A stretch of 56,066 nt of DNA from Neobacillus citreus (GTDB lineage Bacteria; Bacillota; Bacilli; Bacillales; Cytobacillaceae), in contig NZ_JAGYPE020000038.1 of NCBI RefSeq assembly GCF_018343545.2, forward strand, positions 1 to 56,066. Direction: 5' to 3'. A program made the position numbers and the translations under genes. The notes under the pieces are model-generated. The model was not told the origin of the DNA and made no database searches. It saw only the letters and a program-made list of their open reading frames with translations. How positions within the stretch are numbered: the stretch's first letter is position 1; each line of letters opens with the position of its first letter. This document shows positions 18,328-25,338 of this stretch, one piece after another.

Positions 18328-19027
18328 ATGGAAAAACATCTATCTCAAGAGATATTGGAAGAGATTTTGCAGGAAATGTCCAAGGTGATTATTGGTAGAA
18401 AACAAGAATTGAAGCTGCTATTAACAGTCTAGTTTGTTGGAGTGTATGGAAGAAAGGCAGGTATCGATTGAAGGCCAAACCTATCAGCTGGAGAGTCCTT
18501 TTATCGTTCTTGCGACACAAAATCCGGTTGAGATGGAAGGAACCTTTCCACTACCAGAGGCACAGCTTGACCGATTCTTAATGAAGCTAACTTTAGGTTA
18601 TCCTTCCCGGGAGGAAGAAGAAATAATGCTTGAGCAGGTTGGCGATGAAACCCCTTTTGGGGACATAAAGAGCCTCTTACATCCACTGCAAATTCAACAT
18701 CTGCAGCAGCAATCTCAACAGTTTGTCGTCCATGCAGGCATACGAAAATATATTACGGAACTAGCGCATGCGACTAGAAATCATTCGCTTGTTTCAATTG
18801 GAGTAAGTCCGCGAGCAACGAAAGCCCTTTATAAGACGGTGAAGACATGGGCACTGATGCATGGTCGGGCGTTTGTTGTGCCTGATGATGTGAAGGAAAT
18901 GGTCAAGCCTGTTTGGAGTCAACGCCTTTTATTAAAAACGGAAGCGCAACTGAACGGGACGAATGCAGAGGATGTCCTGGCCGACATCCTTGCTGCACAG
19001 GAAATCCCTAATGAAGAGGTCTCTTAG
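18328..19027 (+). pseudogene. MoxR-family AAA+ ATPase with internal deletion
   Basis: ATG 18328 follows a good AGGAGG site and encodes a normal MoxR start (EILEEILQEMSKVIIGRKQELKLLLT), but a stop occurs at codon 35 (18430-18432). From 18434, in another frame, the C-terminal two thirds resume at LLECMEERQVSIEG and continue with LATQNPVEMEGTFPLPEAQLDRF (sensor 1 and beyond) to TAG. The roughly 85-100 residues between, holding Walker A and Walker B, are missing. The DUF58 and transglutaminase genes that usually follow moxR are also absent. The gene cannot make an active ATPase. Confidence 0.85.
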
Positions 19028-19068
19028 TAAGTATTTTTCAGTGGTCTCGAACCGTCCTTCTGCCTCAT

Positions 19069-19458
19069 TCATCTGCTTACAAAACTCTTATACTGTTTGC
19101 TTACAAAATCTTTTAATTGCTCTAATTTTTCTTTAGTGTCAATTATTTCAAAAGGAATGAAAACCTCATGTTTTTTTAATGCAAAGCTTCTCATTTCCTT
19201 GATTTCAAAATGGAAAAGTTCTTGAATCTCTTTTTGAATCATTTTTCCTTTAATAGATTCCGGATTGCCTGGGTCAACATGTAGTATCAAACAGTTATAG
19301 CGTTTTTCACCATATAAGGTGGCAAACTTAGAAAATCTTCTACCAAAACGAAGGGGTATATATCCTAACGATAAACTCTTTGGCGCAAGCGTACAATTCA
19401 TTTCACCTAACCCATTTAAAAATTTATGTAGTTCACTAAATACCTGTAATTCGTTCAT
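19069..19458 (-). CDS. Hypothetical protein
   Basis: 129 residues, soluble, basic, with no Cys cluster beyond a single NCTLAP and NCLILHVD, no signal peptide and no membrane segment. The central RFGRRFSKFATLYGEKRYNCLILHVDPGNP looks like a compact alpha/beta domain. GGAGAG precedes the ATG. No family recognised; it lies between the moxR pseudogene and the regulator of the metal-ATPase cluster. The 19459-19700 gap shows nothing. Confidence 0.6.
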   Translation of the reverse strand: MNELQVFSELHKFLNGLGEMNCTLAPKSLSLGYIPLRFGRRFSKFATLYGEKRYNCLILHVDPGNPESIKGKMIQKEIQELFHFEIKEMRSFALKKHEVFIPFEIIDTKEKLEQLKDFVSKQYKSFVSR

Positions 19459-19700
19459 TTACTTCTCTCCTTGCATTAAGGTTCGATAATATTATAGATA
19501 TAGAGTAATCATAGAGACCTCTATTTTCCTAACCTGTCAATAGGTAAACATGTCATTAATAAATATTGTCAAAAAAAAGGACTTGAATTACCCCAGAGTT
19601 GTGGATTTCTGGCAGTTAAATGACAAACTTTGATTCTCTTAGAATCGCTTTCGCCAAAAATAAACCAGTAGCAACGTTCACCTGGTCCTTACAACACAAA

Positions 19701-20393
19701 TTAGAATAGGAGCAGTTCGTCCAAGTCGATGATTTCAATTTTTTTATGAGGCTTTTGTTTAATTAGACCTGCCGCTTCAAAATCTGATAGCTTGCGGCTA
19801 ATCGTTTCCGGGGTGGTTCCCAAATAGGACGCCAAGTCTTTTTTGCTCATCGGTAGGGTAAATTCAACTTCGCGACTATCTGGATCCAAACATTCCGCCA
19901 AAAACAGGGCCAGCCTTGTTTCCACCTTTTCAGTGGCAAAGCGTGCGGTTTGTTTTTCAGATTGTTCCAATCGCTTGGAAAACTCAGTTAAAATTTTTAA
20001 GGAGATGGATGGGAATTTCAACAGAAGTGCCTGCAAGTCTGCGCGTCTAATCATACACACTTGCGTGTCTGCCATAGCCTCGGCAAATGCTTCGTGGACA
20101 CCTTCGTTAAATAAGGCTAATTCACCGGTAAATTCCCCCGGTGTCAGAATCCGTAACAGCTGCTCTTTTCCAGACTCTGAGAGGCGATAGATTTTAATTT
20201 TCCCTTTATTAACGATATAAAGGGCGTTTGATTGATCGCCTGCCTGATAAATGATCTCCCCTTTTTTGTATGAAACCGACCTGGCTGCCACCATAATTTC
20301 ATCCATTTGTTCCTGTTCCAAATGATTAAAAATTGGAACTATAGAAACACATGCGTTATGAGTTCCTGTACATACATGTTGGTTATACTCCAT
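19701..20393 (-). CDS. Crp/Fnr-family transcriptional regulator (FNR/FLP-like)
   Basis: 230 residues from ATG 20393 (GGGAG upstream). N-terminal Cys8 and Cys15 (HVCTGTHNACV) recall FLP/FNR cysteines. A cyclic-nucleotide-type beta-roll follows (about 25-135; FTGELALFNEG), then a dimer helix and winged HTH. The recognition helix TTPETISRKL carries the E..SR residues that in FNR contact TTGAT half sites. It ends just before the metal ATPase gene on the same strand, so it likely controls that cluster, perhaps by redox state. Confidence 0.85.
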   Translation of the reverse strand: MEYNQHVCTGTHNACVSIVPIFNHLEQEQMDEIMVAARSVSYKKGEIIYQAGDQSNALYIVNKGKIKIYRLSESGKEQLLRILTPGEFTGELALFNEGVHEAFAEAMADTQVCMIRRADLQALLLKFPSISLKILTEFSKRLEQSEKQTARFATEKVETRLALFLAECLDPDSREVEFTLPMSKKDLASYLGTTPETISRKLSDFEAAGLIKQKPHKKIEIIDLDELLLF

Positions 20394-20455
20394 TTCTACC
20401 ACTCCCGATAATCCATTGCTTCTATTTTCTTCTTTATTAGAAATATAGTCCAGCG

Positions 20456-22360
20456 TTATTTTAATAAACCTGGTGCAAGCTGAGTCATGCTATTCACTTT
20501 TATCTTACCTGGATTAAATCTGACTAATCTCATCGCATTTAAAATAACGAGGAGAACGCTAGCTTCGTGGATAAACATACCGGATGCCAAATGAACTGAA
20601 CCAAACAAAACACCGACTAACAAGAGAAAAACAATCGTAACCGCAAAGTACGTATTTTGCTTGATATTTCGAATCGTTGCTTTTGCCAGCAAGTGGGCGT
20701 GTGCCAATTGCATTAACCGATCAGCCATTAATACTACATCCGCCGTTTCCATGGATACATCAGTCCCGCCTTCGCCCATAGCAAACCCGATGTCGGCTGT
20801 CGCGATAGCTGGTGCATCATTGATTCCATCACCTGCCATAGCAACAACATAACCCTCTTGCTTTAACTTTTTTACGTAATCAACTTTATCTTCCGGGAGA
20901 AGTTCAGCCAAATACTCATCTACACCTAGTTTGTTGGCCACAATTGCAGCCGTATAGCGGTTATCTCCAGTTAACATAACAATTTTATCGATACCGTTTT
21001 TTCTCAGTTCTGACAAGGCAGTTTTTGCGTCATCACGAATTTGGTCAGCAATGGAAAGGATTCCAGAAATTTCACCATCTATTGCAGCAAATATAGCCGT
21101 ATTTCCAGCCTTTTCCTGGTCAACTGCATATGCTGCAACCTCTTCTGAAATGATAATGTTTTCTAAGGACATGACCTGTCGGTTCCCAACAACCAAATCA
21201 TGCTCTTCGAGGTTCACTCGGATGCCTTTTCCTTTAATGACCTCTCCTTCCACTGCGCCCTTATTGATAGATAAATCTCTTGCCAGAGCTTCCTTAATAA
21301 TGGTTTTACCCAAATGATGCTCAGAAATGGTTTCAGCTTGGGCTACCAACTGAAGCAACTCATTCTCCTCCAGTTGACTAAATACCTTGATATCGGTCAC
21401 TTCTGGTTTTCCTCTCGTTAATGTTCCCGTTTTATCAAACACAATGGCATTTACCTTGGATAATCGGTCCATCACTTCACCACCTTTAACAAGGGCGCCG
21501 TTCTTCGCACCGTTTCCAATCCCGGCGACACTTGAAACAGGAGCCCCTATGACCAAAGCCCCCGGGCAAGCAATCACTAAGAACGTTATCGCCAATTTCA
21601 AATCTTTAGTAATTACAAAAGCTAGGATGGCCAGCAGCGCGATTACCGGTGTATAAATATTGCCAAACTTATCCAGAAATTTCTCAGCCTTCGTTTTTGA
21701 TTCTTGCGCTTCTTCAATAAGCTCCATTATCTTTGCATAGGTAGTGTCATCTCCTACTTTTTCTGCCATCATTTCGATATAGCCAGTGTCAACAATCGTG
21801 CCTGTATACACCGTATCCGATAATTTCTTCGTTACTGGCACCGATTCACCTGTTAGAGCCGCTTCGTTTAAAGAAGCGTGACCGAATACGATACTTCCAT
21901 CTACTGGTATCCTTCCTCCAGAACGAATGATCACCCGATCGCCCGTGCCGACCTCTTCGATCGGGACGATAATCGTATCTCCGCCTCGAATTACCGTAGC
22001 CTCCTGTGGAGCCATGTCAATCAATTCTTTTAAAGATGATCGCGTCTTTTCTAATGTTCGTGCCTCCAAATAAGCACCAAACAGGAATAGAAAGGTAACG
22101 ACTGCAGATTCTGTATATTCTTTCAGGTAAAGAGCGCCCAAAACTGCGAGACTTACCAATAATTCAATGCTAAACACTTTCATCCGCAAACTCTGCAAGG
22201 CTTTAAGAAAAATTGGGATACTTGCGATAACGGTTGCGAGTAAAAATGCAATTTTTCTAAACTCAATATCTCCAGGCAATCCTGTCAAAAATCCAACAAC
22301 AATTAAAACGAATGAACATGCGGTAATTTTGTTTTTATTTTTGTTTATAAGCGTAACCAT
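20456..22360 (-). CDS. Heavy-metal P1B-type ATPase with CPG membrane motif
   Basis: 634 residues from ATG 22360 (GGAGG 7 nt upstream). TGES actuator loop near 167, phosphorylation site DKTGTLTRG near 308, TGDN and GDGINDAP later. Two features are unusual for P1B pumps: the transmembrane metal motif is CPGALVIGAPV instead of CPC/SPC, and the nucleotide-domain HP signature reads SEHHLG rather than SEHP. There is no N-terminal HMA domain; one is encoded separately by the upstream gene. Zn/Cd/Pb or other divalent metal export is likely but the ion cannot be named. Confidence 0.85.
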   Translation of the reverse strand: MVTLINKNKNKITACSFVLIVVGFLTGLPGDIEFRKIAFLLATVIASIPIFLKALQSLRMKVFSIELLVSLAVLGALYLKEYTESAVVTFLFLFGAYLEARTLEKTRSSLKELIDMAPQEATVIRGGDTIIVPIEEVGTGDRVIIRSGGRIPVDGSIVFGHASLNEAALTGESVPVTKKLSDTVYTGTIVDTGYIEMMAEKVGDDTTYAKIMELIEEAQESKTKAEKFLDKFGNIYTPVIALLAILAFVITKDLKLAITFLVIACPGALVIGAPVSSVAGIGNGAKNGALVKGGEVMDRLSKVNAIVFDKTGTLTRGKPEVTDIKVFSQLEENELLQLVAQAETISEHHLGKTIIKEALARDLSINKGAVEGEVIKGKGIRVNLEEHDLVVGNRQVMSLENIIISEEVAAYAVDQEKAGNTAIFAAIDGEISGILSIADQIRDDAKTALSELRKNGIDKIVMLTGDNRYTAAIVANKLGVDEYLAELLPEDKVDYVKKLKQEGYVVAMAGDGINDAPAIATADIGFAMGEGGTDVSMETADVVLMADRLMQLAHAHLLAKATIRNIKQNTYFAVTIVFLLLVGVLFGSVHLASGMFIHEASVLLVILNAMRLVRFNPGKIKVNSMTQLAPGLLK

Positions 22361-22390
22361 TTTCACGCCTCCTTCCTGACCTTTAAGAGA

Positions 22391-22612
22391 TTAAGAGACT
22401 TTGGTTGAAATTACTTCGTATCCCAATTTATGAAACTTTTCCTCCAATTGGTTTGCATTTACCTCGGATTCATTAAATTCTGCTTTTACCTTGCTCATAT
22501 TAAATATAACCTTGGCCATTCTGACACCGGGCGTTTTCTGAAGTGTGGTTTCGATTTTTTTAATACATGATGGACAAGTTAATGGTTCTAATTGGAATAC
22601 CGCCTTTTTCAT
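22391..22612 (-). CDS. Single HMA-domain metallochaperone (CopZ-like fold)
   Basis: 73 residues, one heavy-metal-associated domain: LTCPSCIKKIETTLQKTPGV contains the CxxC metal site near 13-16. It precedes the P-type ATPase gene, which lacks its own HMA domain, so it probably delivers metal to or substitutes for the pump's sensor domain. GAGGAGG precedes the ATG. Confidence 0.85.
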   Translation of the reverse strand: MKKAVFQLEPLTCPSCIKKIETTLQKTPGVRMAKVIFNMSKVKAEFNESEVNANQLEEKFHKLGYEVISTKVS

Positions 22613-22724
22613 TTTCTTTTCCTCCTCGAATTGGTTATGCCTTTATTTTACTTAAGTTTTAAAGAAAAAAATTGATTAGGGACAAGTTTGGTTTTATATT
22701 TGCGAACAAACTCAGAGCCTTGAG

Positions 22725-23162
22725 TCAATGACTTTGAATGAGCTTTTCAGAAAATATTGCACACGCAGCCTCAAGTTCTTCAGTATACCAGCGGTCAATT
22801 TTCAAACCTTCAACTACTATTTCCCCACCTTGCGCTTGTATCGCTTCTTCCCAAATATCGACTGCTCTGGCAAAGTGAGGATAGGTGGAATCACCCGGGC
22901 CAAAAACTGCCGCCTGTTTACCATTTAAATCAAGCTTAGATAACTCTTCATAAAAATCGACCATTTCATCAGGCAGGTCACCATCTCCCCATGTATAACT
23001 GCCAATTAAAACTCTGTCGTACGATTGCAGGTCATGTGCGTAAGCTTCAAGGGCATCTTTAATTACTACTCTCTCCCCTGCCTCAGTGAGTTTTCCCCCA
23101 ATCATCTCCGCCATTAATTCCGTTGTCCCTGCCATACTTGTATAAATGATAATTGTATCCAT
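22725..23162 (-). CDS. Flavodoxin (YkuN/YkuP type)
   Basis: 145 residues from ATG 23162 (GGGGGTGAG upstream; the longer reading to 23192 lacks a site). FMN phosphate loop TSMAGTTE (8-15), GSYTWGDGDLP near 53 and FGPGDSTYPHF near 86 are the classical long-chain flavodoxin motifs. It acts as a low-potential electron carrier. It lies upstream of the metallochaperone-ATPase-FNR genes, 113 bp apart, and may share FNR control. Confidence 0.9.
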   Translation of the reverse strand: MDTIIIYTSMAGTTELMAEMIGGKLTEAGERVVIKDALEAYAHDLQSYDRVLIGSYTWGDGDLPDEMVDFYEELSKLDLNGKQAAVFGPGDSTYPHFARAVDIWEEAIQAQGGEIVVEGLKIDRWYTEELEAACAIFSEKLIQSH

Positions 23163-23224
23163 ACACTCACCCCCAACATGAGTATTTGTCAAAATGAGTA
23201 TATCTTTTAACGTATAAAAAGAAA

Positions 23225-23238
23225 TTGACCACCATCAA
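23225..23238. promoter_or_regulatory. Candidate FNR-type site upstream of flavodoxin
   Basis: TTGACCACCATCAA matches TTGAT-N4-ATCAA at all but one position, 63 bp upstream of the flavodoxin ATG. A weaker version, TTGATTAGGGACAA, is at 22672-22685, 60 bp upstream of the metallochaperone. Both would suit the FNR-like protein at 19701-20393. Confidence 0.5.
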
Positions 23239-23320
23239 ATTCCACAAGAAAAAAGCTGCGAAAAGCCAAGGGGCCCATTCTAATGGTAAAAAAAGTCACC
23301 GAAACGATCTCCATGGTCCT

Positions 23321-23405
23321 GACCTAAACGGATGATGGTATGAAGCTTGTTTCCGTCATCTTCAATAAAGCCAACTACCCTGTTATTAGGATAGTTGGCT
23401 TCTTT
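23321..23405 (+). pseudogene. 3' relic of a yvrJ-like gene with its terminator
   Basis: 23321-23345 aligns at about 20 of 25 bases with the end of the yvrJ gene at 52.83 kb (ACCTRARCGGATGAWGGTRTGAAG). Both are followed by the same hairpin, AGCCAACTA/TAGTTGGCT (here 23369-23377/23392-23400). The upstream part of the gene is gone. Confidence 0.5.
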
Positions 23406-23499
23406 AAGGGACGATGTCTAGTGTAAGTTTAACGAGTTTATTAAGAGAGTTGTTTGTAGTAATTTATTTTTATTTTTAAAAATATCAGTTATAATATGA

Positions 23500-23638
23500 T
23501 TAAATATGGAATAATTTAAAAAAGACCGAACATGCAGTAACATGTCCGGTCCAGTAATAGACGGTTCCCTTTGCGGGGGTCGGCTTATTGGCGGGATAAT
23601 CCACCTGAGCGCCTAACTCAAGGGTGGATTATTTTTTT
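23500..23638 (+). ncRNA. Candidate type I antitoxin RNA
   Basis: A -10 TATAAT at 23490-23495 is followed by an imperfect hairpin GACCGAACATG/CATGTCCGGTC (about 23523-23554) and a strong terminator, stem AATCCACC/GGTGGATT (23598-23605/23623-23630) plus seven T. The predicted RNA of about 130 nt would run tail-to-tail into the 3' end of the toxin gene, as in Bacillus holin-like type I systems. Exact ends are inferred and the -35 is weak. Confidence 0.5.
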
Positions 23639-23712
23639 CGGTTAAATGACAGAATGGTTACGATTAAACCTGCAAAACCAATCGCAAACATGAATGATTC
23701 ATAAACTGTCAT
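23629..23712 (-). CDS. Putative holin-like type I toxin peptide
   Basis: 27 residues: MTVYESFMFAIG start, a single hydrophobic helix (about 6-22) and the basic end SFNRKK. This matches the holin-like toxin family (Hol_Tox) found with antisense RNAs in Bacilli. A very strong AAAGGGGGTGG lies upstream of ATG 23712. Such peptides insert in the membrane; expression is normally held off by an antisense RNA, for which 23500-23638 is the candidate. Confidence 0.8.
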   Translation of the reverse strand: MTVYESFMFAIGFAGLIVTILSFNRKK

Positions 23713-23853
23713 CCAGCACCACCCCCTTTCTGTTTGGGAGTGTGCCGACCACCCTTGAAAAAACCTATTCTATTGTATCTAAATTATACCATTACCACAC
23801 ACCGATAGGAACATATGTTCACTTCGGATTCCACTAATATTTTTCAAAGTTCC

Positions 23854-25338
23854 CTATTTAATTTCCAATCTAGACAACTGCCTAACACTCCCGACAATCT
23901 TCGAATGAAAATATTCATCTTCAGCCCCTGGCACCACCCTAATCGCTCCCATGCCAAATTGCTCTTGGAATTCCAATTGAAAATACCTCATCTCCTCGGC
24001 CACTTCATCCGTTGTCGGTGTAAGAATATAAACCTCCTGAACGGCCCGTTCACCTGAGTCCCGCTTGAGAATACCATCGCGATATTTATGCATTTCACCC
24101 AGTGCCGTACCCAGATTATCCGGAACCCGATATTTCGGGTCAAACACGATCATGCCGTTTTCCCCTTCCAGAACAATATCTGGAATCATTTTTTGAGTAA
24201 ATGTATGAAAAGTTGGTGAGTTGAATTGATAGGCCCGTTGGTAGTACAGGCTCACACCGCACTGCAACTGAATTTTGCTTTCCTTGTTCTCAGCTAGATT
24301 CAGAAAAATGCCATCCTTCGTCAACTTATACAAACCAGCAGAATCGACTACAAGGCCCGCTTCCCTCAGAATCCTGACAACCTTCATAAAGCACCACATT
24401 TCATACAATTGAAACGTGTCTTTTAATGAAATCGGGTAATCAAAGCCAATGCCCTCACGGTTATGCTTATAAAGCTGATCAAACCATTGATACCACAAAC
24501 GGTAAACGGGGTGCTTACGAAATTTTTGCGTAATCGTATAAGTACCTTCATTTGCTGTGACTTCATTCATAAACGCACTGTTTAACCAACGCTTGACAAT
24601 CCCTTTATATCTCAACGCTTTGCCGGCTACCTCATCATGTTCAACCACTTCGTACTTGCGGAGGAGCCGATACAAATCCTGTAACTGCTGCTTTAGCACT
24701 TGATTTTCGTACAGATTTCGCGATTCCAATGTCTTCACATTTTGAACCATACTTGGAATCTCGTCGCCGTGCCCCTGCAGATCCAACCACCTTAAAGTAA
24801 CCTGTTCCGAATGCTGGACCTTTTCCCGTTTCATCATCATCGTATACTTGTCCAAACGGCGAAGCGGCTGCTTTTCAATTTTTGAAAAAATGTGCTTCAA
24901 CTGATGAAAGGATCGATCCAAATAACTCCATTGTGTCCAAGTGATATCACGGTTTCGGCCAGATGCATTGACATGGGTCGTCAACCCGCTGAGCTGGAAG
25001 CAGCTATTCGCCTCCGAAAGGATTTCTTCCAGCATCAGGTTGAACTGTTCTTCCGTCAGTTTCCGATCATCCGGATAAACAAAGGTCTCAGATTCCTGAC
25101 CATTTATCAAAACCCGAACGGTGCCAGATTGAAAAGGCGTCATAAACGTGGCAAATCCTTTCCCCTCTTTTTGAAAAAATGGTACCGGAATTCCCTGAAA
25201 CCTCACATCCATTTGCGTACCGTTAAAACGCAGCTTGTATTCGGTCGCTTCTCTAAGATACGCATCCAAAAACGGAATCCAGCCTTGCTGTAAATCAAAA
25301 AGCTCAAGAAGATTAGCGCCAGAATTGGGTTGCACCAT
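23854..25338 (-). CDS. McrC-like nuclease subunit (DUF2357 plus PD-(D/E)XK)
   Basis: 494 residues. The N-terminal half resembles DUF2357 proteins that accompany McrB-like GTPases. The C-terminal nuclease core reads PDIVLEGENGMIVFDPKYRV near 380-400, where PD and the later D.K give the PD-(D/E)XK pattern. Its start overlaps the end of the upstream McrB-like gene by 26 bp, so the two are translationally coupled. Expected role: cleaving subunit of a modification-dependent or phage-responsive restriction system. It is longer and clearly different from the McrC at 53.2 kb. Confidence 0.75.
   Translation of the reverse strand: MVQPNSGANLLELFDLQQGWIPFLDAYLREATEYKLRFNGTQMDVRFQGIPVPFFQKEGKGFATFMTPFQSGTVRVLINGQESETFVYPDDRKLTEEQFNLMLEEILSEANSCFQLSGLTTHVNASGRNRDITWTQWSYLDRSFHQLKHIFSKIEKQPLRRLDKYTMMMKREKVQHSEQVTLRWLDLQGHGDEIPSMVQNVKTLESRNLYENQVLKQQLQDLYRLLRKYEVVEHDEVAGKALRYKGIVKRWLNSAFMNEVTANEGTYTITQKFRKHPVYRLWYQWFDQLYKHNREGIGFDYPISLKDTFQLYEMWCFMKVVRILREAGLVVDSAGLYKLTKDGIFLNLAENKESKIQLQCGVSLYYQRAYQFNSPTFHTFTQKMIPDIVLEGENGMIVFDPKYRVPDNLGTALGEMHKYRDGILKRDSGERAVQEVYILTPTTDEVAEEMRYFQLEFQEQFGMGAIRVVPGAEDEYFHSKIVGSVRQLSRLEIK

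Noticed and set aside
24892..25293. 133-residue plus-strand ORF
   Set aside because: Antisense to the DUF2357 nuclease gene, whose motifs are clear.
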